Part shown: positions 25,093 to 33,643 of the stretch, piece after piece
Layout: each line of letters begins with the position of its first letter
Position numbering within the stretch: the first letter of the stretch is position 1
Origin: JBJXFE01 sp046153875
GTDB taxonomy: Bacteria; Planctomycetota; Phycisphaerae; Phycisphaerales; UBA1924
Length of the DNA: 64,000 nucleotides
Direction of reading: 5' to 3'
Assembly (NCBI GenBank): GCA_046153875.1
Contig: JBJXFE010000056.1
Location: 9,086 to 73,085 of the forward strand
The notes under the pieces: model-generated
The model's database searches: none
What the model was told of the DNA's origin: nothing
What the model saw: the letters and a program-made list of their open reading frames with translations, nothing else
Program-made: the position numbers and the translations under genes

Positions 25093-26292
25093 TCAACCCA
25101 CGAGCTTGGCCATATCCCAGAGCGGAAGGAAGACGGCCAACGCTACAACCAGCACAACCCCTGCGACCAGCACGATCAGGATGGGCTCGATCAGGGTGGT
25201 GGCCGCCTTGGTCAGGCCGCCCGCCTCGCGTTCGTAGTGGCGGGCGATGAGCCCGCACATGCGCGCCAGCTCGGCCGACTCTTCCCCCGCCCCGAGCATC
25301 CGCCGAGCGAACGGCGGGAGATACGCGCAGTCCCCCAGGGCCTCGGAGAGCCGCCCGCCGGCCCGGACCTGCGCCGCGAGCCGCGCCGAATCCTCCGCCA
25401 GCGCCGCCCGCCCGGACGCCCGCCCCGCGCTCTCCAGCGCGTCGAGCAGACCGATCCCGGAGCTGATCGCCAGCCCGAAGACCCGCGCGAAACGGGCCAC
25501 CGCGAGCTGCTGAAGGATGGTCCGCAGCAGCGGCACCCGGGTCAGCCCCGCGTCCAATGTCCGCCGCCCGCGCTCGGTCCGACGCATCCGGCGCAGGGTC
25601 ACGACCACGCCGACGATCACGCCGGCGTATGCGAACCACCAGGACCACAGCGAGTCGCCGAACGCCATCATCGCCTGCGTCAGCGGCGGGAGGGCGATGC
25701 CGCGCTCGGCGAACATCCTCCCGAACTTCGGCACCGCGAACCCGAACAGGAAGAGGACGGCCAGCGCCAGCACCACGACTACGCAGATCGGGTACGCCAT
25801 CGCCGCCCGGAGCTGCTGGCGCATTTCGAGCTGGCGTTCGAGCATCTCCGAAAGGTACTCGAGAACCTTGATCAGGTTGCCCGACGTCTCGGCCGCACGG
25901 ATCGTCTCGATGTAGACCGCGCCGAAGACGGCGGCGTGCTCGCCCAGGGCGTCGCCGATCGGCGACCCCGACTCGATGCGCGCGGCGATCGCCTCCAGGG
26001 CGTCGCGGAACCGCCCGCGGCGCTCCTGCGTCGCGATCGTGCGCATCGCCTCGCCGATCGGGATCCGCGCCTGCAGGAGCACCGCCAGTTCATACGTGAA
26101 GTGCGCCACGTCCTTGGCGTTCACTCGGGACCGGCCGCGCCCGATCGACGCCGACGCGCGGATCGCCAGCGGCGTCAGCCCGGCCCCGGACAGACGGCGG
26201 AACGCCTCGGTCGAGTCCCGCGCCGTCGTCGTGCCCCGACGCGATCGGCCCTGCCTGTCGATCGCCCGGTACTCGAAGGTGCCCGCGCTCAT
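25093..26292 (-). CDS. Inner-membrane platform protein GspF/PilC
   Basis: This 399-residue protein has the two repeated GspF domains. The first (about 60-190) has ELAVLLQARIPIGEAMRTI and ends in a membrane segment, and the second (about 265-390) has LAISSGIGLLDALESAGR and GEESAELARMCGLIA. Three membrane helices are visible near 165-190, 215-240 and 370-395. The N-terminus YRAIDRQGRSRRG is typical. GspF links the ATPase to the pseudopilus base. The start overlaps the gspE stop by ATGA. Ala/Gly/Arg-rich codon use is the same as in its neighbours. Confidence 0.88.
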   Translation of the reverse strand: MSAGTFEYRAIDRQGRSRRGTTTARDSTEAFRRLSGAGLTPLAIRASASIGRGRSRVNAKDVAHFTYELAVLLQARIPIGEAMRTIATQERRGRFRDALEAIAARIESGSPIGDALGEHAAVFGAVYIETIRAAETSGNLIKVLEYLSEMLERQLEMRQQLRAAMAYPICVVVVLALAVLFLFGFAVPKFGRMFAERGIALPPLTQAMMAFGDSLWSWWFAYAGVIVGVVVTLRRMRRTERGRRTLDAGLTRVPLLRTILQQLAVARFARVFGLAISSGIGLLDALESAGRASGRAALAEDSARLAAQVRAGGRLSEALGDCAYLPPFARRMLGAGEESAELARMCGLIARHYEREAGGLTKAATTLIEPILIVLVAGVVLVVALAVFLPLWDMAKLVG

Positions 26293-28019
26293 GCGGCCAC
26301 CCGCGCCGCGGGCGACGCCCGTTCCGCCAGGGCGGCGGTGTCTGCGTCTACGGTCGCGGCGCCCGCCAGGGCCACCTCTTCGAGCGTGGTCTGGCCCAGG
26401 CGGGCCTTCTCGATCCCGTCCATCCACAGGGGCCTCATCCCGGCCCTCAGCGCCCCGCGTCGCAGCGCCGCGGGCCCGGCGCCCTCTTCCAGCGCCCGCT
26501 GAACTTCCGGGCGCATCCGCATCAGCTCGTACACCCCGATCCGCCCCTTGTATCCGAGGTTCATGCACCGCGGGCACCCGCGCCCCTTGCGGAACCCCGA
26601 GGCGTCGCCCCCGCCGGTCAACCGGCGCAGCAGCAGCGCGTCCGGCGCGTGCGGCGCCGCGCACCCGTCGCACACCCGGCGCACCAATCGCTGCGAGAGC
26701 GACGCGACGAGAGACGCGATGATCGCGAACGGCGGGCACGACAGGTCCAGCAGGCGCGAGACGGCCCCGGTGGCGTCGTTCGTGTGCAGCGTGGAAAGGA
26801 CCAGGTGGCCCGTCAGCGCCGCCTGCACCGCCGTCCGCGCCGTCTCCTCGTCGCGGATCTCGCCCACCAGGATCACGTCGGGGTCCTGGCGCAGCGCCGC
26901 CCGCAGCGCCCCGGCGAACGTCAGCCCCACCTCCGGGTGGACCTCCACGTGGCGCACCCGCGCCAGCCGGATCTCCACCGGGTCCTCGATCGTCATCACG
27001 TTCGACCCGGGGTCATTCACCAGACGCAGCGCCGCGTACAGCGTCGTCGTCTTGCCCGATCCGGTCGGGCCCGTCACCACGATCATCCCGTGCGACTGGG
27101 CCAGCGCCTCGCGGAACTCCGCGTCCATCGCCGGAGGGATCCCCAGCGAGGCGGTCGTCTCGAGCCCGGACGCCGCGCCCAGCAGGCGCAGCACCACGTT
27201 CTCACCGGTCACCGTCGGCACGATGCTCACCCGGACCTCGACCGCCGACGATCGGACCCCCCCCGGCTGGAAGCGGAACTTGCCGTCCTGCGGGCGGCGC
27301 GTCTGCGTCAGGTCAAGGTTGGCCATGACCTTCACACGCTGCACCAGCCCCGGGTGGCTCGACAGGGGCGGGGCCTGACGCGAGCGCAGCTCCCCGTCCA
27401 CCCGGAAACGCACGAGCAGCTCGCGCTCGTCCGGCTGAAGGTGCACGTCGCTGGCGCCCTCCTCGACGGCCGACGCAAGAATCTGGTCGAGCGCCGCGAC
27501 GAACGGCTCCTTCTCGACCCCGGCGCCCGCGGCCGTGGGCACGGGAGCCGGCGCCGCGCGCGCCGAGCCCATGACGGAGTACGCGCGCTCGATCAGGACC
27601 CGCAGGGCCTTGGGCTCGCAGAGCACCGGTTCGATCTCGCGCCGGACCACGCCGCGCAGGCGATCCACGCCCCGCAGGTCGAGCGGGTCGGCCATGCCGA
27701 TGGTCACGTGATCGTCGCGGGCGAAGAGGGGGAAGGCCTCGAACTCCTCGGCCATGGTCCGGGGCACGAGGGCCGCGTTGCCCAGGTCGATGACGAACGC
27801 GTCGAGGTCGACGAACGCGCACTCGCCCACGACCGCCCGCGCCAGCGCCAGGTCGCGGTCGGTCGCCGCGCCCAGTTCCACCAGCGCCTCGGGCACGCCG
27901 ATCCCCCGGGTCACCGCGTGGCGCTCCGCCCGCTTCACGTCGGGCGCGCGCACCCGCCCGTGTTCCACCAGGGCCGCCAGCAGCAGTTGATGGTCGCTAA
28001 GCAACGGCGCGCTCTCCAC
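26289..28019 (-). CDS. Secretion/pilus assembly ATPase GspE/PilB
   Basis: This 576-residue cytoplasmic ATPase powers pseudopilus assembly. The N-terminal domain (about 1-140) is MshEN/GspE-N-like (LPRTMAEEFEAFPL type, here VPRTMAEEFEAFPLF). The catalytic core has SDVHLQPDE, Walker A GPTGSGKTTT (about 318-327), the Asp box MTIEDPVE, Walker B DPDVILVGEIRD and the His box TGHLVLSTLHTND. A tetracysteine zinc motif, CDGC (about 449) and CPRC (about 480), is present as in GspE/PilB and absent from PilT retraction ATPases. It overlaps the PilZ gene by 23 nt and gspF by ATGA. Confidence 0.92.
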   Translation of the reverse strand: MESAPLLSDHQLLLAALVEHGRVRAPDVKRAERHAVTRGIGVPEALVELGAATDRDLALARAVVGECAFVDLDAFVIDLGNAALVPRTMAEEFEAFPLFARDDHVTIGMADPLDLRGVDRLRGVVRREIEPVLCEPKALRVLIERAYSVMGSARAAPAPVPTAAGAGVEKEPFVAALDQILASAVEEGASDVHLQPDERELLVRFRVDGELRSRQAPPLSSHPGLVQRVKVMANLDLTQTRRPQDGKFRFQPGGVRSSAVEVRVSIVPTVTGENVVLRLLGAASGLETTASLGIPPAMDAEFREALAQSHGMIVVTGPTGSGKTTTLYAALRLVNDPGSNVMTIEDPVEIRLARVRHVEVHPEVGLTFAGALRAALRQDPDVILVGEIRDEETARTAVQAALTGHLVLSTLHTNDATGAVSRLLDLSCPPFAIIASLVASLSQRLVRRVCDGCAAPHAPDALLLRRLTGGGDASGFRKGRGCPRCMNLGYKGRIGVYELMRMRPEVQRALEEGAGPAALRRGALRAGMRPLWMDGIEKARLGQTTLEEVALAGAATVDADTAALAERASPAARVAA

Positions 28020-28413
28020 CCACCCCGCCCGCGATCAGCGCCGACAGCAGCGCGCCGACACCCCCCGACGCCCCGGCGTCCGCCGCGTCGAACGACACAC
28101 CGACGAGGTACGTCGGCACGATGTCCGTCATCCGGGTCCGCTGCACCCGCGCCGACGCTTCCAGGCGACCGGCCGGGCACGAGACGAGCACCTCCACCCG
28201 CACGCCGCGCGGCAGGAAAACCGGCGCCCGAAGGCCCGCCCCGCCCCGGCTCAGGTCCACGAGCTCCGTGCCGAACCACCCCTCGGCGTCGCACACCGCG
28301 GGGGAGAGACGCACGCCGGTGCGGTCGCCGGGGGCGATCCGCGCGCGCGCGGGCAACCGGCACGTCACGCGCTCGTGACGGCGGACGGGCGTGTCAGAGG
28401 GGATCGGTGACAT
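27997..28413 (-). CDS. PilZ-domain protein
   Basis: This 138-residue protein has the c-di-GMP-binding PilZ signature: RRHERV near residue 10 (R-x-x-x-R) and LSRGGAGLRAP near 65 (D/N-x-S-x-x-G form with L-S-R-G-G). A beta barrel to about residue 115 and a Gly/Ala tail follow. It is the promoter-proximal gene of the secretion operon and overlaps gspE by 23 nt, so c-di-GMP probably controls this machine directly, as PilZ proteins do with PilB/MshE ATPases. The start at 28413 places RRHERV normally. There is no Shine-Dalgarno, and TTTATC lies 3 nt before the ATG. Confidence 0.8.
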   Translation of the reverse strand: MSPIPSDTPVRRHERVTCRLPARARIAPGDRTGVRLSPAVCDAEGWFGTELVDLSRGGAGLRAPVFLPRGVRVEVLVSCPAGRLEASARVQRTRMTDIVPTYLVGVSFDAADAGASGGVGALLSALIAGGVGGERAVA

Positions 28414-28613
28414 GGCGATAAACCGGGTTGGAACCGCGGAGCGCGACGCACCCCGCCAGCCATCGGCCTCCCAGGCCTCCGAGTTCACCCGATCCGCACG
28501 CCCGGCACGCGCCGATCGGGTTGCGGACGGGATCGGGACATGCGCGGACCGCTTTCAGTTTGTTCTGAAACAGATGTGGACGCGGGCCGCCGCGCCCCCG
28601 ATACTCATCCACC

Positions 28614-29210
28614 ATGACCGCCGACACCGGATCGCAGGGTGCGCGTCACCCGGGCCTCACCGAGGCCCAGGACCGCTTCGTCGCCGCCTGGGGGCAGATG
28701 GGCTCGTCGTGGGGGATCAGCCGCACCATGGCCGAGGTTCAGGCCCTCCTCTACATCACCGGCGAGCCCCTGAACACCGACGACATCATGGAGCGTCTCC
28801 AGATCTCGCGCGGCAACGCCTCCATGTCCCTCCGCGCCCTGCTCGACTGGGGAATCGTCGCCCGCGCCCACAAGCGCGGCGACCGCAAGGAGTACTTCGT
28901 CGCCGAACGCGACATCTGGAGCATGTTCCGCGCCGTCGTCCGCGAGCGCATCAAGCGCGAGGTCGATCCCCTCCTCGCCTCCCTCTACGAAATCCGCGAC
29001 CTCACCAGCCTCGAGCGCGTCCGCGGGCGCGGCACGCCCGCCGCCGGCGCGGTCAGCCCACAAGAGAAGCAGGACCTTGTCGAGCACAACCGGCGCATCG
29101 ACGCCATGCTCGATTTCTTCCGCACCCTGGAGAAACTCGGCGAACGGTTCGTCTCCCCCGCGGGCCGCGGGCTCCGGGCCGCCGCGTCGGTCCTCAACAA
29201 GGTCATCTAG
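28614..29210 (+). CDS. GbsR/MarR-type transcriptional regulator
   Basis: This 198-residue protein has a winged helix-turn-helix: GISRTMAEVQALLYITGEPL then TDDIMERLQISRGNASMSLR and the wing DWGIVARAHKRGDRKEYFVA. The order matches GbsR-type regulators of the MarR superfamily, some of which control glycine-betaine or choline genes. A C-terminal helical region (about 95-190) would mediate dimerisation. GATACT lies 8 nt before the ATG with TGGACG 17 bp farther upstream, so the mRNA may be nearly leaderless. The following small gene starts 1 nt after its stop, suggesting a common transcript with it and rlmN. The target genes are not evident. Confidence 0.82.
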   Translation: MTADTGSQGARHPGLTEAQDRFVAAWGQMGSSWGISRTMAEVQALLYITGEPLNTDDIMERLQISRGNASMSLRALLDWGIVARAHKRGDRKEYFVAERDIWSMFRAVVRERIKREVDPLLASLYEIRDLTSLERVRGRGTPAAGAVSPQEKQDLVEHNRRIDAMLDFFRTLEKLGERFVSPAGRGLRAAASVLNKVI

Positions 29211-29211
29211 C

Positions 29212-29682
29212 GTGAACGCGAACCGGGCCACATCCACCGCGGCGCCCGCCCCCGCGGGCGGCACGCGCGCCGCCCCCGATCGCGCCATCGAACCCCGGTC
29301 CGTCGTCGTCCGCTGGTCCATCACCCGCGACGCCGCCGAGCCCGCGATGCTCCACGTCGCCGTCACACGCGACGCCGACGGCTGGCGGGCCGAAGCTCGC
29401 ATCACCGACGCCCCCGATGCCGGCCCCCTCAACCTCCCGCCCATCGACCGCGACCGCGCGTCGTGGATCGTCGAGCCCGAATCCGCCGTCGAACACCTGG
29501 ACGTGCCCGGGCTTGTCCACCTCACCTTCCGCCGCTCCAACGCCGACGGCGGGATCGACGTCCTCTTCGCGCGCACCGACCTCGCCCGGAGGCTCGGAGT
29601 CACCGGCGGACGCTGCGAACTCGCCGGCGCGGCCGCACAACCCGCGCCACCTAAACTCACCCGTGACGCCGAACGAGTGTGA
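29212..29682 (+). CDS. Hypothetical protein, 156 residues
   Basis: The start is GTG one nucleotide after the regulator's stop, and the last 20 nt overlap the rlmN start. This suggests a genuine translated frame rather than a shadow. The product has an Ala/Pro/Arg-rich N-terminus (1-25), then a beta-rich centre with SVVVRWSITRD, HVAVTRDADGWRAEARI, and VHLTFRRSNADGGIDVLFAR. There is no signal peptide, membrane helix or catalytic motif. I do not recognise a family. It could be a small beta-sandwich partner of the GbsR-like regulator. Confidence 0.55.
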   Translation: MNANRATSTAAPAPAGGTRAAPDRAIEPRSVVVRWSITRDAAEPAMLHVAVTRDADGWRAEARITDAPDAGPLNLPPIDRDRASWIVEPESAVEHLDVPGLVHLTFRRSNADGGIDVLFARTDLARRLGVTGGRCELAGAAAQPAPPKLTRDAERV

Positions 29683-30826
29683 GTCTGACACGATCCCGCC
29701 GCCCCTCCACGGGTCGATCGATCAACCGATCGACCCACTCGGGCTGACCCTCGACCGGTTCGTCGCGGCCTGCGCCCCGCGACTCTCGCGCGGCGCCGCG
29801 ATCCAGGCCTACCGCCGGACCTTCCGCGACGGCGCCCCCGAGCCGCGCCCCGGCATCCGAGTCGCCCTCGCGCCCGTCGCGCGCGTTCTCCGGGAGCCGA
29901 GCGACGAGGGCGAAGTCGTCAAGTTCACGCAAACGATCCGCGCCACTCCGGATGTCGGCGCCCCCAACTCCTCGTCGGCCGCCGGGGCTCCGAACACCCT
30001 GGAAACCGAGTCCGTCCTCATCCCCATGATCGGGCGCACGGGCTCGAAGACCCACACGCTCTGCGTTTCCAGCCAGGTCGGCTGCGCGATGGGCTGCACG
30101 TTCTGCGAGACCGCCCAGATGGGGCTCATCCGGTCGCTCAGCGCGGGCGAGATCGTCGGGCAGTGGTTCGCCGCCGCCCACACGCTCGGCATGACGCCCC
30201 GCAACATCGTCTTCATGGGCATGGGCGAGCCGATGGACAACCTCGACGAGGTGATCCGCGCCATCGCCGTCCTCACCGACCAGAACGGCCCCGCCCACCC
30301 GATGAACAAGATCACCGTCTCCACCGTCGGGCGGCTCGACGGCATCCGCCGCCTCGCCGAGCAGGTCCACCGCCCGGGGTGGCACCGCCTCAACCTGGCT
30401 GTCTCGCTCAACGCGCCCAACGACGACGTGCGATCGCGGATCATGCCGGTCAACCGCGCCATGCCGATGGCCGACCTGCGCGATGCCCTGCTCGCCTGGC
30501 CCATCTACGGCGGGGCCAAGATCTGCATCGAGTACGTCCTGATCCCCGGCGTGAACGACGCCCCGGAGCACGCCCGCGAGGTCGCCGACTGGGTCCGCCC
30601 GCTGCCCGCGTGCGTGAACCTCATCCCCTACAACCCGCGCCGCAACTCGCCCTGGCCGGCGCCGGAGGAGGACCGCGTCGCCGAGTTCCTCGGCTGGCTG
30701 CTCGACGCCGGGGCCTACGCCAAGCGCCGCCGGACCAAGGGGCGGGCCATGATGGGCGCCTGCGGGCAGCTCGGCAGCGAACGCATCAGGAAGCGGCGGT
30801 TTGTTGAGCCTTCAGTTTCGCGCTGA
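29663..30826 (+). CDS. rlmN: 23S rRNA (adenine-C2)-methyltransferase, radical SAM
   Basis: This 387-residue radical SAM enzyme of the RlmN/Cfr family has the cluster motif CAMGCTFC (CxxxCxxC). GMGEPMDNLDEV and SVNAPNDDVRSRIMPVNR-like segments (here VSLNAPNDD) follow, and the late MGACGQL carries the conserved methyl-carrying Cys. RlmN methylates A2503 of 23S rRNA and some tRNAs. The sequence CETAQMGLIRSL after the cluster differs from the canonical CATGxxGxxRNL, so it belongs to a divergent branch. GTG at 29663 is the only start that leaves the normal N-terminal RNA-binding segment; it overlaps the upstream ORF by 20 nt. Confidence 0.85.
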   Translation: MTPNECESDTIPPPLHGSIDQPIDPLGLTLDRFVAACAPRLSRGAAIQAYRRTFRDGAPEPRPGIRVALAPVARVLREPSDEGEVVKFTQTIRATPDVGAPNSSSAAGAPNTLETESVLIPMIGRTGSKTHTLCVSSQVGCAMGCTFCETAQMGLIRSLSAGEIVGQWFAAAHTLGMTPRNIVFMGMGEPMDNLDEVIRAIAVLTDQNGPAHPMNKITVSTVGRLDGIRRLAEQVHRPGWHRLNLAVSLNAPNDDVRSRIMPVNRAMPMADLRDALLAWPIYGGAKICIEYVLIPGVNDAPEHAREVADWVRPLPACVNLIPYNPRRNSPWPAPEEDRVAEFLGWLLDAGAYAKRRRTKGRAMMGACGQLGSERIRKRRFVEPSVSR

Positions 30827-30876
30827 GGGCGTATTGTTCCGCCCGACGCGAATCGCTCCGAAGCGCCCGGCCACGC

Positions 30877-33579
30877 ATGAACCACGAGCCCCCACCGAAG
30901 CGCGGCCTGCTCAAGTCGCTCGTGCGCCGGTGGTGGGCCTGGTACGCGCTCCTGCTGGTCGCGTCGCACGCCTGGCGCGCGAGCCGCGGCGACCATGCGC
31001 CCGAGCCGGGGCCTCACGTTTCTCTGCCCGCCATGAACGACGCGGGCCCGGTCCCCGGGGGGGGGCGCGACATGCGCGTCGCGTACCGCGCCTGGGACCG
31101 CCGCGCCGCGCCCGAAGCCCGTACGGCCCGCACGCCCGTGATCCTGCTCCACGGTTCTCCCGGTGCGGCCGGCAACTTCGACGACCTCGGCCCGCTGCTC
31201 GCGCGCGACGCCCGCCGCGTCATCGCGCCCGACCTCCCCGGCTTCGGCGCGTCGGAGCCCGACCCGCCGAGCCTCTCCATCCTCGCCCACGCCCGGAGCG
31301 TGCTGGCGCTCATGGACGCGCTCGCCATCGAGCGCGCGCACATCGTGGGGTGGTCTCTGGGCGGAGGCGTGGCCCTGCACATGGCGGACCTGGCCCCGGA
31401 GCGCGTTGCGTCGCTCACGATGCTTGCCTCCATCGGCACCCAGGAAGACGAAGGCTCGGGCAGCTACGCCGTCGAGCACGCCAAGTACGCCATCGCGTGG
31501 GCCGCCGCCTCGGGGGCGCTCCACCTCAGCCCCCACTTCGGCCTGCTCGACGGCATGAGCGTCGCCGCCGCATCCATGCGCAACTTTCAGGACAGCGACA
31601 TGCGCCCCCTGCGGGCGATCATGGAGCGCCTCTCGACCCCAACGCTCATCCTCCACGGCCGCCACGACTTCCTCGTCCGCTGGTGGGGCGCGGAGCACGC
31701 CCACCGGCTCATCACCCCCAGCCGCCTCGTCATGCTCGACGCGAGCCACTTCATGCCGTTCCTCCAGCCGGAGGAAACGGCCGCTCATCTCGGCACCCTC
31801 TTCGCGCGCCACGACCAACCCGGCGTGCCCGCGCTCCGCCAGTCGGCGGACTTCGCGCCGATCCGCCCGCCGATGTTCGGCCCCGCCGAGCGCTGGCTCA
31901 TCGACGCCCTCCGCATGACGCCCTGGTGGGCCCTCGCCGCCGCGATCCTGCTGGTCGTCGCGTGGCGCGAGCGCGCCGGCCCGGCCCTCGTCGCGCTCGT
32001 CGTCGCCACGGGGCGGCTGGACTACGGCGTTGCGATCCTCGGCATCGTCGTGGGGCAGGCCGCGTCCGCCATCGCGGCCTGGCGGCGCGGGCGCACATCG
32101 CCCGGCGAAGTCGTCGGCACGGGCATCAACGCGCGCGGCATCGAGGAATGGACCCGTCTGCTGAGCGAGCGCCCTGTGCGCACCGCCGTCGGCGCCCGCT
32201 TCGCGCCCGGCGCGTTTATTGCCGCCTGCGAGGCCGCGGGTGCGCTCCGCGCCGCGCGCCTCATCCGCTTCGCCGCCGCCGCGGCCTGCGCGATGATCCT
32301 CTGGTCCGTCTTCGCCCTGATCGCGGCCGAAGTCACGTACTCGCTCTTTGTCGGACCCCTGACCGACGAGCTCGCCACGCCGGGCTTCTTCCTGGGCGCG
32401 CTGATGGTGCTCTTCACGCCGGGGATCGCCGGAGCGCTCACGACCCGCACCGGCCGCCGGCTGCTCCGCATGCGCTTCGGGCGTGCCGCACGGCGCGAGT
32501 TCTGGCCCGCGCTCGTCATGTACCTCCCGCTCGCCCCCCACTTCCTGCGCCTCTCCATACGCCACCGCGGGCCGCTCGTCTTCACGGCCTGCAACCCCGG
32601 CATCCCCGGCGGCGGCGGGATCATCGGCGAGTCCAAGAAGGCGATCCTCGACGGGATCGCCGGCATGGACGACGCGGTCCTCGCGTCCGAGTTCATCCAG
32701 GCCGACGACAACGCGGACCGCCGCGCCGCCCGGGCGCTCGACGCGGTCGCCTCACGACCCGCGCTCGGCGGCTACCCGCTGATCCTCAAGCCCGACAGCG
32801 GGTACCGTGGCTTCGCCGTCAGGCTCGCCCGATCCGAACGCGACGTGCGGGCGTACTTCGCCGAGATGACCGCCCCCGCGATCGTCCAGCGTTACCACCC
32901 CGGCCCGGAGGAGTGCGGCATCCTCTGGGCCCGCCGCCCGGATCGAGCGTTCGAGAACAACGGACAGCCCGCCGGCTTCATCTTCTCGATCTGCCGCAAG
33001 GACTTCCCCGTCATCACCGGCGACGGCCGACGGAGCCTGGCGGACCTCATCCACGCTCACCCGCGCTTCCGCTTCCAGGCCGGCGTATTCCTGGAGCGCT
33101 GGGCGCGCGAACGAACCCGCGTGCTCGCCCCGGGCGAGCGGCTCCGTCTCGCCGAGGCCGGAAACCACTGCCAGGGCACCCTCTTCCGTGACGGTGCGGA
33201 CCTCATCACGCCGGCGCTCGAAGCCCGCATCGGCGCGATAGCACGCCGCTTCAGCGGCGGGCCTCCCGGGGGGGGGGGGCCGGGGCTGCTCGACATCGGC
33301 CGCTTCGACGTTCGCTACGAATCCGACGACGCGCTGCGCGAGGGCCACGGCCTGGCGATCCTCGAGCTCAACGGCACCACCGGCGAATCCACCAACATCT
33401 ACGACCCCGAGCGCTCGGCCCTCTGGGCCTACCGCGTCCTCGCGGCCCAGTGGACCCTCATGTACGCGCTGGGTCAGCAACGCCGCCGCGCGGGATTCCC
33501 ACCCGTCACGCTTCGGGAACTGCTCGCCCACGCGCGCACGCACTTCGCCGCGCGGGCCGGGTCGGCGCTCTCGGATTGA
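30877..33579 (+). CDS. Three-part fusion: alpha/beta hydrolase - DedA-like membrane domain - ATP-grasp
   Basis: This is a 900-residue protein. Residues 1-35 hold a signal-anchor (WWAWYALLLVASHAW). Residues 85-310 are an alpha/beta hydrolase with HGSPGAAGNF (oxyanion), the nucleophile elbow GWSLGGG (Ser160), Asp264 (GRHDFL) and His291 (ASHFMPF). Residues about 335-560 hold several hydrophobic helices with a DedA/SNARE-associated-like core, VGARFAPGAFIAACEAAGAL, and a later TPGFFLGALMVLF. Residues about 590-880 are ATP-grasp-like: YPLILKPDSGYRGFAVRL, IVQRYHPGPEECGI and the metal-ligand strand GLAILELNGTTGEST. The three halves are normally separate. The layout suggests a membrane enzyme coupling hydrolysis and ATP-dependent ligation to lipid or small-molecule traffic; this is inference. 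The gene lies 50 nt after rlmN. Confidence 0.8.
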   Translation: MNHEPPPKRGLLKSLVRRWWAWYALLLVASHAWRASRGDHAPEPGPHVSLPAMNDAGPVPGGGRDMRVAYRAWDRRAAPEARTARTPVILLHGSPGAAGNFDDLGPLLARDARRVIAPDLPGFGASEPDPPSLSILAHARSVLALMDALAIERAHIVGWSLGGGVALHMADLAPERVASLTMLASIGTQEDEGSGSYAVEHAKYAIAWAAASGALHLSPHFGLLDGMSVAAASMRNFQDSDMRPLRAIMERLSTPTLILHGRHDFLVRWWGAEHAHRLITPSRLVMLDASHFMPFLQPEETAAHLGTLFARHDQPGVPALRQSADFAPIRPPMFGPAERWLIDALRMTPWWALAAAILLVVAWRERAGPALVALVVATGRLDYGVAILGIVVGQAASAIAAWRRGRTSPGEVVGTGINARGIEEWTRLLSERPVRTAVGARFAPGAFIAACEAAGALRAARLIRFAAAAACAMILWSVFALIAAEVTYSLFVGPLTDELATPGFFLGALMVLFTPGIAGALTTRTGRRLLRMRFGRAARREFWPALVMYLPLAPHFLRLSIRHRGPLVFTACNPGIPGGGGIIGESKKAILDGIAGMDDAVLASEFIQADDNADRRAARALDAVASRPALGGYPLILKPDSGYRGFAVRLARSERDVRAYFAEMTAPAIVQRYHPGPEECGILWARRPDRAFENNGQPAGFIFSICRKDFPVITGDGRRSLADLIHAHPRFRFQAGVFLERWARERTRVLAPGERLRLAEAGNHCQGTLFRDGADLITPALEARIGAIARRFSGGPPGGGGPGLLDIGRFDVRYESDDALREGHGLAILELNGTTGESTNIYDPERSALWAYRVLAAQWTLMYALGQQRRRAGFPPVTLRELLAHARTHFAARAGSALSD

Positions 33580-33607
33580 AGGATCGTCCGGGCACGCGGC
33601 CGCGACC

Positions 33608-33643
33608 GTCCCTCCGTCCCTGGATCCCTTCGTCCCTTCGCCC
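33608..33643 (-). repeat. Microrepeat family A between convergent stops
   Basis: Read on the minus strand, GGGCGAAGGGACGAAGGGAT then CCAGGGACGGAGGGAC. It fills the gap between the convergent stops at 33579 and 33644 and shares the words GGGACGAAGGGA with 6931. Confidence 0.7.

Noticed and set aside
30801..33191. 796-codon plus-strand frame overlapping the fusion gene
   Set aside because: Arg/Pro/His-rich with no motif, whereas the frame at 30877 shows hydrolase and ATP-grasp signatures.
33057..33300. G-tract GGGGGGGG near 33270 as a frameshift in the fusion gene
   Set aside because: The frame continues through the tract into the ATP-grasp ELNG strand, so the count as given is consistent with one intact chain. 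A sequencing check of this homopolymer would still be sensible.
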